64,000 nucleotides of DNA from Comamonadaceae bacterium M7527 (GTDB lineage Bacteria; Pseudomonadota; Gammaproteobacteria; Burkholderiales; Burkholderiaceae_C): NCBI GenBank assembly GCA_021044545.1, contig CP087990.1, forward strand, positions 372,001 through 436,000. Direction: 5' to 3'. Below, piece by piece: positions 1-8,194 of the stretch; positions within the stretch are counted from its first letter, which is position 1; each line of letters starts with the position of its first letter. Made by a program: the position numbers and the translations under genes. The notes under the pieces were generated by a model, which saw only the letters and a list, made by a program, of their open reading frames with translations, did not search any database and was not told the origin of the DNA.

Positions 1-841
1 TGGGGTATTGACGGCGTGCGGTGGTGACCATGCCTGGGCCGCCCACATAGCCATCAACCAAGAAGGCGACTTTATCGGCGTCAGGGCCGAAAGCCTCCAG
101 TATGAAGTCAGCGCGGGCGCACATTTCATAGTGGTCGTCGGCGGTGATGTTGGCCGAGAACAGTTTGGCTTGGCCTGTTTCGTCTTGCGCACGCTTCATG
201 GCATCCACCACCAGGGGGATGGTTTTTTTCATGGGTGAGAAGACCTGGTTGCCTTGTGGCTCATCATTTTTGATGAAGTCGCCCCCTAACCAAAACTGGT
301 AGGCCGCTTCAGCGAAAGGCTCTGGACGCAGACCCAGCTTGGGCTTGATGATGGTGCCGGCAATGTAGCCGCCATCTTTGATAGGGCGGCCCAAAATACG
401 CCACATATCCGAGATGTCCTTGCTAGGGCCGTCAAACAGTTGAATGACGCGCTCTGGCACATAGAAGTCATGGATTTTGGCGTGTTCGATGTCGCCCATG
501 CCCTGGTTGTTGCCAATGATCAAGGTCAACAGCGACACCATCATCATGCGGCCATCGGTGACATTGCGGTCAAACAAGTCAACGGGGTAGGCAATGCGCA
601 TGTCTTCGGTGGCTTCGTCTATGTGATAGACCAGGGCATCCAAGCCTTTGGTGAAGTCATCGGTGGTGCTGACCTCAACGTTGGTGCCTGTGGACGACTC
701 GGCTGCGAAGTGGGCTGCAGCTTCGAGATAGCCGTAGCCAGACTTGGGCTTCATTTTGTAAGCCACCAAAATGTGTTTGCCGTCTCGGATGAGTTCGTCT
801 TCTGTCAAGCTCAGGTCGGCGTAGCGTGCGGATTGGTCCAT
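1..841 (-). CDS. cbbM: Ribulose-bisphosphate carboxylase form II large subunit (partial, C-terminus off the left edge)
   Basis: The enzyme fixes CO2 onto ribulose-1,5-bisphosphate in the Calvin cycle; form II works as a dimer without small subunits. About 280 N-terminal residues are visible, starting MDQSARYADLSL. They include EAAAHFAAESSTGTNVEVST, FDRNVTDGRMMM, the GNNQGMGDIEHAK stretch and the active-site GTIIKPKLGLRP and GGDFIKNDEPQGNQ segments, which place it in form II rather than form I. The gene is divergent from a LysR regulator 98 bp away, the classic cbbM/cbbR layout. The reading frame runs off the left edge and no defect is seen in the visible part. Confidence 0.97.
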   Translation of the reverse strand, partial: MDQSARYADLSLTEDELIRDGKHILVAYKMKPKSGYGYLEAAAHFAAESSTGTNVEVSTTDDFTKGLDALVYHIDEATEDMRIAYPVDLFDRNVTDGRMMMVSLLTLIIGNNQGMGDIEHAKIHDFYVPERVIQLFDGPSKDISDMWRILGRPIKDGGYIAGTIIKPKLGLRPEPFAEAAYQFWLGGDFIKNDEPQGNQVFSPMKKTIPLVVDAMKRAQDETGQAKLFSANITADDHYEMCARADFILEAFGPDADKVAFLVDGYVGGPGMVTTARRQYP

Positions 842-939
842 GAAAATCTCCAGTTGCTGTGAGGAATGGCGCTACTGTAAAAAACCCTTAAGATAAAGTA
901 AATTCAGAATTAATCCACATTCAGTTAAGAAAGTGCTTA
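842..939. promoter_or_regulatory. Divergent cbbM/cbbR promoter region
   Basis: An AT-rich 98-bp spacer separates the two divergent starts. It holds TTAAG- and TTCAG-type half sites repeated at roughly 20-bp intervals (near 885-930), as expected for a LysR-type activator bound between the genes. The exact CbbR sites are an inference; no consensus was fitted. Confidence 0.5.
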
Positions 940-1869
940 ATGAAAAACGCCACGTTTCGTCAATTGCGGGTTTTCAACGAGGTGGCCAAGCACCTCAGTT
1001 TTGTCCGCGCCGCCGAGAGCCTGCACCTCACCCCGCCGGCCATTACGATGCAGATCAAGGAGTTGGAGGGCCATGTGGGCCTGGCGCTGTTTGACCGCAG
1101 TGGCAAAAAAATCAGCTTGACCACGGGCGGCGAGTACATGCTGGTGTTTGCCCGAAAAATTTTGGCCACCATCAAAGACGCTGAAGATGCGGCAGCCCGG
1201 TTGCAGCGGGCCGAAACAGGGGTGTTGACCATAGGCATGGTGAGCACGGCCAAGTACTTCATGATGAAAATGTTGGCTGAATTTCGCAGCAAACATATGG
1301 GCGTGGAGATTCAATTGGCCACAGGTAACCGCGAGCAACTGGTGAAGATGCTGCAAGCCAACGAAGTGGACATTGCCATCATGGGCCGCCCGCCCAAAGA
1401 GTTGCAAACGCGTGCCGAGCCCTTTGCGGCGCACCCGCACGTGTTTGTGGCAGCCGTCAACCATCCGCTGGCCGGACGTGGCCACTTGCGTGTGGAGGAC
1501 TTGCGCGGTTACGACTTCATCGTGCGCGAAAAGGGCTCAGGCACTCGCGCTGCGACGGAAAAGTTTTTTGAAGACGCGCGCGTCCAAGCCAATTTGAAGC
1601 TGCACTTGCAAAGCAATGAAACCTTAAAGCAGGCCGTGATGGCGGGCTTGGGGCTGGGTTTTATCTCTTTGCACACCATAGGCAATGAGCTGGATCTAAA
1701 GCAAATTGCGATGCTAGACGTGGACGGTACCCCTGTGGTTCGCGCGTGGAATGTGGTGCATACACAATCCAAAATGCTGTCGCCTGCGGCCGAGGCGTTT
1801 CGCTATTTCATGTTGGAGCAAGGCGAGGCATTTCTCGCTCAACAATTCGGCCACCACATGGCCGTTTGA
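940..1869 (+). CDS. cbbR: LysR-family transcriptional regulator of the RuBisCO operon (CbbR)
   Basis: A 309-residue LysR-type regulator. The N-terminal winged helix-turn-helix (residues about 5-64) reads FRQLRVFNEVAKHLSFVRAAESLHLTPPAITMQIKELE in two overlapping pieces, and the C-terminal periplasmic-binding-like effector domain covers about residues 90-300. The divergent position beside cbbM and the typical length identify it as CbbR, which in the family senses Calvin-cycle metabolites or redox state and activates cbb genes. The ATG start sits right after a purine-rich stretch. Apart from context, the sequence does not separate CbbR from related LysR proteins with certainty. Confidence 0.9.
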   Translation: MKNATFRQLRVFNEVAKHLSFVRAAESLHLTPPAITMQIKELEGHVGLALFDRSGKKISLTTGGEYMLVFARKILATIKDAEDAAARLQRAETGVLTIGMVSTAKYFMMKMLAEFRSKHMGVEIQLATGNREQLVKMLQANEVDIAIMGRPPKELQTRAEPFAAHPHVFVAAVNHPLAGRGHLRVEDLRGYDFIVREKGSGTRAATEKFFEDARVQANLKLHLQSNETLKQAVMAGLGLGFISLHTIGNELDLKQIAMLDVDGTPVVRAWNVVHTQSKMLSPAAEAFRYFMLEQGEAFLAQQFGHHMAV

Positions 1870-2093
1870 TGCGCGAACAGTGGGGGCGCAAACCGGTTAT
1901 TGGTTGAGTTTGCGTTTGATGAGTGCCAGCCTTTTGTGCAGGGCTGCACACAGCACTGGCCAAACCGGCCCAGGTCACCAAACCGAGCGGTCACCCGTTG
2001 TCTGGTCTGGCGCATATTCACATCGATTGGTGTTGGCAAAACTGAGTCTGAGCTCTATTGGCTGGTTATTGAATGAATACGCGACACGGTTGA

Positions 2094-2306
2094 TACAAAG
2101 CACAGGACTGCCAGCTTCCATCTCTAGCAATTGAGCTTGCGCAGCGCTGCATGCACCTGCGCTCAGGCGTTCGCCAGTTGGAAGAAGGCGTCTTTGGTGA
2201 TCTCAACTGGGTGGAGGAGCGTGCCTTGAAAGATGGCGCTTTGGCATTCAGTGACATTGCCGCAGGCAAAGTCGCCTCTGCCAAAGTGGTACTCATTCCG
2301 GATTGA
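2094..2306 (+). pseudogene. C-terminal remnant of a zinc-type alcohol dehydrogenase/quinone oxidoreductase
   Basis: The 479-bp gap between cbbR and the next gene has no complete gene. It does contain a short open frame whose last about 50 residues (LRSGVRQLEEG, then FGDLNWVEERALKDGALAFS and IAAGKVASAKVVLIPD) read like the C-terminal tail of zinc-binding alcohol dehydrogenase family proteins. An in-frame stop at 2091-2093 closes it on the left, and neither the Rossmann fold nor the catalytic part is present. The remaining DNA (1870-2090) shows nothing I recognise. The family assignment is from memory of the tail pattern and is tentative. Confidence 0.4.
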
Positions 2307-2348
2307 CGGCTTGTTTGCATAAGCCGTCAAACGCTGGCGTTGCAAGGG

Positions 2349-3116
2349 CTACAGCAACTGGCCCATGCGCTTGGCGGCGCGCTTCAGCGCAGGCAAGTGT
2401 TTGGCCGCGCTGTCTGTGGTCAGGCGCGCCACCGGTGCGTGCACGGCGATGGCACCACGCAAGTTGTTGTTGGCGTCGTGCACAGGCACTGCCAGCGCGA
2501 TGAGGCCTGGAATGAACTCCTGGCGGTCAAAGGCATAGCCTTGCTTGGCAATGGTGGCGCATTCTTGTTGCAATGCGTCTACCGTTGTGATGGTGTGTTC
2601 GGTCATGCGTTCCAGCGTCAAGGTTTGCAGCATGGCGTGCCGTGTGGCTTTGGGCATGTGTGCCAAAAACAGCTTGCCGCTGGCAGTGCAGTGAATGGGC
2701 ACGTGTACGCCAACATCCAGCGTCAATCGCCATGGCCATGAGGCTTCCACGCGGTCCAGGTACATCACGCCTGCGCCATCCAGCGTGGTGAAGTTGCAAG
2801 TCTCGCCCACCTGGTTCACCACGTCTGACAGCACCGCGTGGCGCAGGCCTCTCGCGGTGTCGTGGTTGAGGGTGTCCAGCGCCATTTGTCGCATGGCAGG
2901 ACCAATTTCGAAGACGCGGTTGTCTTGCGATTTGGCAATAAAGCCAACGTCCAGCAACTGCGTTGTGAGCCGGTGTGCCGTGGCTTTGGGCAGTTGCAGC
3001 TCGTCGGCCAACTGCGCCAGTGACATGCCTTTGCCTTGCTGCGCCAAGGTGCTCAGCAAGCGTAGGCTGCGCTCTGCAGATGAGCCTGATGCACGGGTGG
3101 TATCGGTGTTTGTCAT
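2349..3116 (-). CDS. IclR-family transcriptional regulator (candidate isethionate regulator IseR)
   Basis: A 255-residue IclR-type protein. The N-terminal helix-turn-helix (about residues 15-75) includes MSLAQLADELQLPKATAHRL, and the C-terminal GAF-like effector domain (about 90-250) has the VNQVGETCNFTTLDGAGVMY and LDRVEASWPW segments and the CTASGKLFLA motif. It is divergent from the GMC dehydrogenase/TRAP operon with a 130-bp gap containing GGAA/TTCC inverted repeats, so it probably controls that operon. IclR proteins are described next to isethionate genes; that this one is IseR is inference from context. Confidence 0.88.
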   Translation of the reverse strand: MTNTDTTRASGSSAERSLRLLSTLAQQGKGMSLAQLADELQLPKATAHRLTTQLLDVGFIAKSQDNRVFEIGPAMRQMALDTLNHDTARGLRHAVLSDVVNQVGETCNFTTLDGAGVMYLDRVEASWPWRLTLDVGVHVPIHCTASGKLFLAHMPKATRHAMLQTLTLERMTEHTITTVDALQQECATIAKQGYAFDRQEFIPGLIALAVPVHDANNNLRGAIAVHAPVARLTTDSAAKHLPALKRAAKRMGQLL

Positions 3117-3136
3117 TAGGGGAAAACGCTAATAAT

Positions 3137-3186
3137 GGAATGTTGCGTTCCGAAATAAATGTGTGTAGCATTCATTAAAACGGAAC
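3137..3186. promoter_or_regulatory. Inverted repeats between the IclR gene and the GMC operon, candidate operator
   Basis: GGAATGTTGCGTTCC (3137-3151) is a GGAA-N7-TTCC inverted repeat. GTTCCG (3147-3152) pairs with CGGAAC (3181-3186) across a 28-nt spacer. CCGAAATAAA also occurs twice as a direct repeat (3150-3159 and 3195-3204). The location between divergent genes fits binding by the IclR regulator; this is an inference. Confidence 0.5.
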
Positions 3187-3246
3187 AAAACATACCGAAA
3201 TAAAAAACTTAGCTGGCAGCGAATGCCATTCAAATACCAAAACTTT

Positions 3247-4866
3247 ATGAAATCCAGATTCGACTATATCGTGGTTGGCGCAGGCTCGGCGGGTGCTGTG
3301 ATGGCCGGTCGCTTGAGCGAAGACGCAGCCACCGAGGTGTTGTTGCTTGAAGCCGGCCCTGCAGACAACTCCTTTTGGATTCACCTGCCCATTGGCTACG
3401 GCAAGACCATGTGGAGTAGCAAGTACAACTGGTGTTTTCACACGGACCCAGACCCCAATATGAATGGGCGTCGTATTTACTGGCCGCGCGGCAAAACCCT
3501 GGGCGGCTCCAGCTCCATCAATGGCCTCATTTACATACGTGGTCAGCATGCCGACTACGACGCATGGGCACAGCAGGGCAACCCCGGCTGGTCGGCCAAA
3601 GATGTGCTGCCGTATTTCGTGAAGTCCGAGCGCAACCAGCGTGGTGCCTGCACGTACCACGGCGCAACAGGCCCGCTGTCTGTGTCCGACATCACGCAGC
3701 GCCATCCTCTGATTGAAGCGTTTATTGGTGGCGCAGGTGAGTTGGGTGTGCCACGCAACAATGATTTCAATGGCGAGCACCAGTACGGTGCGGGCTACTA
3801 CCAGCTCACCACTTGGAAGGGTTGGCGCTGGAGTACGGCCAAAGGGTATTTGAAGCCCGCGCGCAAGCGCCGCAACCTGACGGTTGCCACCCATGCGCAG
3901 GCCACACAAATCATCATGGAGGGCACGCGTGCCGTAGGGGTGCGCTACCGGGTCGGCGGAGAGCATGGCAAAGACGTAGAGGTCTATGCCAATAAAGAGG
4001 TGCTGTTGTGCGCAGGTGCCATACAGTCGCCGCAGTTGTTGCAGTTGTCGGGCATTGGGCCGGCGCAGCTGCTGGGCCAACACGGGATTCCGGTGGTGGC
4101 AGACTTGCCCGGTGTGGGAGAGAACCTGCAAGACCATTTGCAAATTCGCCTCACCTTTGAGTCTCGCCAGCCCACTACCAACGATGAGCTCAATTCCCTG
4201 TTTGGCCAGGTCAAGCTGGGCTTGCAGTGGTTGTTCAAGCGCTCAGGGCCATTGGCTGTTGGTATCAACCAGGGTGGCTGCTTTATGTATGCGCTGCCAA
4301 ACGAGGCCAAGACGCCCGACATCCAGTTTCACGTGGCCACGCTGTCGGCTGACATGGCTGGGGGCAAAGTGCATCCGTTCTCGGGTTTTACCTTGTCGGT
4401 GTGCCAGCTGCGTCCCGAGTCGCGCGGCCACATCCGCATTCGCAGTACCAATGCGTTTGAGCCGCCCGAGATGCAGCCCAACTACCTCAGTACCGACCTG
4501 GACAGGCGAACCAACGTGGCCGCTGTGCGCGCTGCGCGTGCCATTGCGGCGTCGCAGGCCATGAAGTCGTTTGTGGTGCGTGAGATTAAACCAGGCCCAG
4601 CGGCCCAAACCGATGAAGAGATATTGGAGTTTTGCCGCGAATACGGCGCAACCATTTTTCACCCCAGCGGCACCTGTGCCATGGGGCCAGACCCCCGAAT
4701 GGGCGCTGTGGTGGATGCGCGCTTGCGTGTGTACGGCGTTCAAGGTCTGCGGGTTATCGATTGCTCGGTAATGCCGACCTTGGTGTCTGGCAACACAAAT
4801 GCACCGGCTGTGATGATGGCCGAAAAAGCCGTGGACATGATTCGAGAAGACAACAACGCGCTGTAG
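3247..4866 (+). CDS. GMC-family FAD-dependent dehydrogenase (candidate isethionate dehydrogenase IseJ)
   Basis: A 539-residue glucose-methanol-choline family flavoprotein from the ATG at 3247 (MKSRFDYIVVGAGSAG); an in-frame ATG eight codons upstream is less likely. Visible are the FAD Rossmann motif VGAGSAGAVMAGRLSED, the GMC signature around WPRGKTLGGSSSINGLIYIR, the catalytic-loop HPSGTCAMG near residue 480 and the C-terminal GNTNAPAVMMAEKAVDMI. GMC enzymes oxidise alcohols to aldehydes. Isethionate dehydrogenase IseJ, known from Cupriavidus necator, belongs here, and sulfoacetaldehyde would feed the Xsc encoded downstream. The neighbours (IclR regulator, TRAP transporter, TauE) support that reading, but choline-like alcohols cannot be excluded by sequence. 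Confidence 0.85.
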   Translation: MKSRFDYIVVGAGSAGAVMAGRLSEDAATEVLLLEAGPADNSFWIHLPIGYGKTMWSSKYNWCFHTDPDPNMNGRRIYWPRGKTLGGSSSINGLIYIRGQHADYDAWAQQGNPGWSAKDVLPYFVKSERNQRGACTYHGATGPLSVSDITQRHPLIEAFIGGAGELGVPRNNDFNGEHQYGAGYYQLTTWKGWRWSTAKGYLKPARKRRNLTVATHAQATQIIMEGTRAVGVRYRVGGEHGKDVEVYANKEVLLCAGAIQSPQLLQLSGIGPAQLLGQHGIPVVADLPGVGENLQDHLQIRLTFESRQPTTNDELNSLFGQVKLGLQWLFKRSGPLAVGINQGGCFMYALPNEAKTPDIQFHVATLSADMAGGKVHPFSGFTLSVCQLRPESRGHIRIRSTNAFEPPEMQPNYLSTDLDRRTNVAAVRAARAIAASQAMKSFVVREIKPGPAAQTDEEILEFCREYGATIFHPSGTCAMGPDPRMGAVVDARLRVYGVQGLRVIDCSVMPTLVSGNTNAPAVMMAEKAVDMIREDNNAL

Positions 4867-4971
4867 CGGCGTCGTTAGAGGTGACGCCGGGTATGGTCGC
4901 CCCGGTGTGATGGTGATGGTGCAAATGACCCATGCAGTGCTTAACAAACTTGAACACAACTGGAGACAAAT

Positions 4972-6189
4972 ATGAAAAAGAGTACACCCCTGGACAGGCG
5001 CGGTTTCATGCGCATTGCTGGTCGTTACGGCTTTACGTCAACCGCCTTGGCCGTGACCGGCATGGTGGGACCACTGACGCTGGAAGGTGTTGGTAAAGCC
5101 GCCGCCGCGACCAGCGATGCGCGCAGCGGTAAAGCGCTGATGACGTTGAAGTTTGGTGCGTCTGGCTTTAACGAAAACAATTTGAAAATTCAGGAGTCTG
5201 GTCAGCTGTGGTTTGCACAGCAGCTGGAGCAGCGCACCAACGGCGCATTGAAGATTGAATTCATTGGCTCAAACGCCATTTGTAACCAGCTGGACTGCGT
5301 GAAAAAAACACAGCAAGGCATTGTGGACTTGTTCACCGCCAGTACGCAAAATTCCGCAGGTTCAGCGCCTTACTACAACGTGCTGGACTTCGCGTACATG
5401 TTCCCATCGCGTGCAGCCCAACACCACTTTTTGTACAGCAAAAAGAGTGAGGCTTTGCTGCGTGAGCCCATGCGCAAGCTGCACAACATTCAGTTCCTGT
5501 ACAGCCACTGTGAGTTGCGTGGTTTGATGCTGGGTAAAAAGTTTGAAGACAAACCCTTGATCAGCAGCATTGACGACTTGGCAGGTACCAAAAACCGCGT
5601 CACAGGCACTCAGTTGGGCCGCATTGCCATGCAGTTGATGAACCTCAACCCAGTGCCAATTGCGTGGGAAGAAACACTGGATGGTCTGAAACAGGGCTTG
5701 ATTGATGGTGCCGAAACCTGGATGGGTGCTGCGGCTTACGCCAACATGTCGCCTGTGCTGTCGCAAGCGGTTGATTTGAAGTTCTTCTGTGGCACTGAGC
5801 ACACAGCCATGAACTTCAAGACATTCCAGAAGCTGCCAGCCAAGATTCAGGATATCGTGATGGAAACGTCTTACGATGCCCAGCAGTACACGCAGCAGCG
5901 TCAAGAGCGTGCGTTGATTGATGTGGTGGGTGCTGTGCCCAACCCCGGCAAGGACACCGTGTTTGGTAAAGCTGGCGTGCGCGTGGCAACGCTGTCAGAT
6001 GCCGAGCTGCTAAAGGCCGAAAAGATGTGCTCGCCAGAGTACAACCCCAAGCCATGGGAACAGTGGCGCGAGCGTTTGAACAAAATGTCAGGCGGACGCG
6101 ACGTGTACAAGGAAATTTACGACATTGCGCGTGAGATTCCAAAATCCATGAACGCTGTGGACGTGAAGCCCAACCGCTGGTGGGTTTAA
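4972..6189 (+). CDS. TRAP transporter substrate-binding protein (DctP/TakP type, TAT-exported)
   Basis: A 405-residue periplasmic solute receptor. The N-terminus carries a twin-arginine signal (RRGFMR at residues 10-15, hydrophobic stretch to about residue 45, AAAATSDA cleavage region), so it is probably exported folded. The mature part is a TRAP binding protein with RVTGTQLGRIAMQLMNLNPV and the DGAETWMGAA helix. A good Shine-Dalgarno sequence (GGAG) precedes the ATG. It is followed by small and large TRAP membrane subunits, and the operon also has a GMC dehydrogenase and an anion exporter, so the substrate is probably a sulfonate such as isethionate. The substrate is inferred from context only. 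Confidence 0.9.
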   Translation: MKKSTPLDRRGFMRIAGRYGFTSTALAVTGMVGPLTLEGVGKAAAATSDARSGKALMTLKFGASGFNENNLKIQESGQLWFAQQLEQRTNGALKIEFIGSNAICNQLDCVKKTQQGIVDLFTASTQNSAGSAPYYNVLDFAYMFPSRAAQHHFLYSKKSEALLREPMRKLHNIQFLYSHCELRGLMLGKKFEDKPLISSIDDLAGTKNRVTGTQLGRIAMQLMNLNPVPIAWEETLDGLKQGLIDGAETWMGAAAYANMSPVLSQAVDLKFFCGTEHTAMNFKTFQKLPAKIQDIVMETSYDAQQYTQQRQERALIDVVGAVPNPGKDTVFGKAGVRVATLSDAELLKAEKMCSPEYNPKPWEQWRERLNKMSGGRDVYKEIYDIAREIPKSMNAVDVKPNRWWV

Positions 6190-6195
6190 GTTGCC

Positions 6196-6241
6196 GAGCC
6201 TCACCGCCTTTAAACGTAAACGTTGACAGGCGGTGAGGCTC
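6196..6241 (+). terminator. Intercistronic hairpin after the TRAP binding-protein gene
   Basis: A perfect 13-bp stem, GAGCCTCACCGCC paired with GGCGGTGAGGCTC, encloses a 20-nt loop. No U-run follows, so it is more likely an RNA-stabilising or attenuating hairpin than a full terminator. It lies where binding-protein mRNA is often protected to give an excess over the membrane subunits. Confidence 0.65.
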
Positions 6242-6335
6242 TATAAGAGACATGGGCGTGTGCGGCGTATGCTGCCACGCCCATGTTTGCAGCTGCATCA
6301 AGGCATGCGGCACGCGTCAATGAAACGAGATCGTA

Positions 6336-6872
6336 ATGACCAATGTACTGATGGCAGGCGTTCGATGGCTGGATAAAAACGCTGAGCGAACGCTGATTTT
6401 GGTGGCCTACGCCACCATGGCGCTCATTATTGTGTATGCCGTTGTCGAGCGATTTGTGTTCAAAACACAAATACCGTGGAGTTCGTCCATACCCATTTAT
6501 TTGTTCTTGTGGGTGACCTGGATTGGTTGCTCGCAAAACGTGCGCAAGCGCACGCATCTGGTGTTCAACGATTTGCGCCTGCGTATGCCGTACCGCGCGC
6601 AATATGCCTGCTTGGTATTGGACGCGCTGCTGTGGGTGGTGTTTGGCTTGGTGGTACTCAACTTCACGATTGAGCAAACCATGTTGGTTGAAATGAATTT
6701 CGCCATCGTTCAGGGTACGGATAACGTGATGCAGTGGTGGTTTTACCTCGCCACCCCAGTGGCTTGGTCTTTGCTGTTGCTGCGTGTAGTGCAGAACTTG
6801 TGGGACGACACCGTGCGGTTCAGGGGCAACCAACCATTTCTGGTTGACATACAGGCCATTGGCCAAGATTAA
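6336..6872 (+). CDS. TRAP transporter small membrane subunit (DctQ type)
   Basis: A 178-residue inner-membrane protein with four predicted hydrophobic helices, beginning around LILVAYATMALIIVYAVVERF. The DctQ-like IPWSSSIPIYLFLWVTWIGC region and the VRKRTHLVFNDL motif are visible. The small subunit pairs with the large subunit encoded 14 bp downstream and with the preceding binding protein to form a sodium-driven tripartite importer. The reading frame is intact, unlike that of the second TRAP small subunit in this window. Confidence 0.9.
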   Translation: MTNVLMAGVRWLDKNAERTLILVAYATMALIIVYAVVERFVFKTQIPWSSSIPIYLFLWVTWIGCSQNVRKRTHLVFNDLRLRMPYRAQYACLVLDALLWVVFGLVVLNFTIEQTMLVEMNFAIVQGTDNVMQWWFYLATPVAWSLLLLRVVQNLWDDTVRFRGNQPFLVDIQAIGQD

Positions 6873-6886
6873 AAGAGGGCGTTGTC

Positions 6887-8176
6887 ATGGATCAAGGTAC
6901 TTGGATTGCATTGATTTCAGCCGGTGTGATTGGGCTGTTTCTCATTGGTGTGCCCATTTTTTTGGTGATTGGGTATTGGGTATTGGGCGTGTCGCTGGTG
7001 ATTGATTTCACGCTGGCCAATATTGGTGTGACGCTGTTCGAGGGGCTGAACTTCTTTGGCTTGCTGTCGTTGCCGCTGTTCATATTGACTGGCGACCTGA
7101 TCGCTGCCGCCGGTATTGCGAGGCGGCTGGCTGACTTTGCCCACGCTTGCCTGTGCTGGATGCGCGGTGGCCTGGGTTTGGCCACCATTGGCTCGTGCGG
7201 AATGTTTGCAGCCATTTCGGGTTCAAACTCCGCGACCACCGCCACCATAGGCGGCATCATGCACCCGCTGCTGGTCAAAGATGGCTACGACACGCGTTTC
7301 GCGGCTGCAACCGCAGCCGCTGGCGGTACGGTGGGCATTATTATTCCGCCCTCTATTATTTTTATTGTGTATGGCTTTTTGATGAACCTGTCGATTTCCG
7401 ACCTGTTTGTCGCGGGTATTTTGCCCGGTGCACTGATGGTGTTCGCCATGCAGATGGTGTGCTGGTGGCTGGCCAAACGCAACAACTGGGGCACGGTGTC
7501 GCCACTGCAGTGGAGCCGTATTGGCTTGACTGCACGGCGCGCGTATTTGGGATTTTTTGCCATTTTCATTGTGATTTACGGCATTTATTCAGGCATTTTT
7601 TCGCCTACGGAGGCCGCGGCCATTACGGTTGGTTTTTGCCTGATCGCAGGTCTGTTTCTGACACGGGAAATCAGCTGGAGAAGTTTGCCCGATATTTTGT
7701 TACGCTCCGGCCAGCTCACAGGCATGTTGGCACCCATGATTGCCATCTCGATTGTGATGCAGCAGGTGTTTGGTTTATTGGGCGCGACTGAGGCGGTGGC
7801 TGATTTTGTGGCGTGGTTTGGCGACAGTGAGACCATTGTCTTGCTGGTGTGCATGGCCATCGTGATGGCGGCGGGCTGTATTTTGGAGAGCTTGCCGGTC
7901 ACGGTTATTTTTGCGCCCATACTCGCGCCCATCGCGGTAGCCCATGGTGTGGACCCGGTTCATTTCTCGGTCATCTTTTTGGTGGGGGCGGCCATTGGCT
8001 TTATCACACCACCATTCGGTTTGAACTTGTTTGTGGCCAGCGGTGTGACGGGTATTCCATACGCCAAGTTGGTGGGTTTTGCCACGCTGTACATGGCCGG
8101 TTTGGTGCTGGCCTGGTTGTTGATCGCCTTTATTCCGTCTATCTCCTTGTCGTTGTTGCCCAATGTCGCGGGCTAG
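6887..8176 (+). CDS. TRAP transporter large membrane subunit (DctM type)
   Basis: A 429-residue polytopic inner-membrane protein, the usual DctM length. Family motifs include GLLSLPLFILTGDLIAAAG, the SGSNSATTATIGGIMHPLL segment, AAAGGTVGIIIPPSIIFIVY and the C-terminal GAAIGFITPPFGLNLFVASG. The last two form the Na+- and substrate-translocating elevator core. It is translationally close to the small subunit. Together with the TAT-exported receptor it should import a small organic acid, probably a sulfonate given the cluster. Confidence 0.92.
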   Translation: MDQGTWIALISAGVIGLFLIGVPIFLVIGYWVLGVSLVIDFTLANIGVTLFEGLNFFGLLSLPLFILTGDLIAAAGIARRLADFAHACLCWMRGGLGLATIGSCGMFAAISGSNSATTATIGGIMHPLLVKDGYDTRFAAATAAAGGTVGIIIPPSIIFIVYGFLMNLSISDLFVAGILPGALMVFAMQMVCWWLAKRNNWGTVSPLQWSRIGLTARRAYLGFFAIFIVIYGIYSGIFSPTEAAAITVGFCLIAGLFLTREISWRSLPDILLRSGQLTGMLAPMIAISIVMQQVFGLLGATEAVADFVAWFGDSETIVLLVCMAIVMAAGCILESLPVTVIFAPILAPIAVAHGVDPVHFSVIFLVGAAIGFITPPFGLNLFVASGVTGIPYAKLVGFATLYMAGLVLAWLLIAFIPSISLSLLPNVAG

Positions 8177-8194
8177 CGTGGCGGGGAAGGCATT

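Noticed and set aside
3175..4143. 322-residue minus-strand frame opposite the GMC dehydrogenase
   Set aside because: No recognisable domain and full overlap with a conserved enzyme gene.
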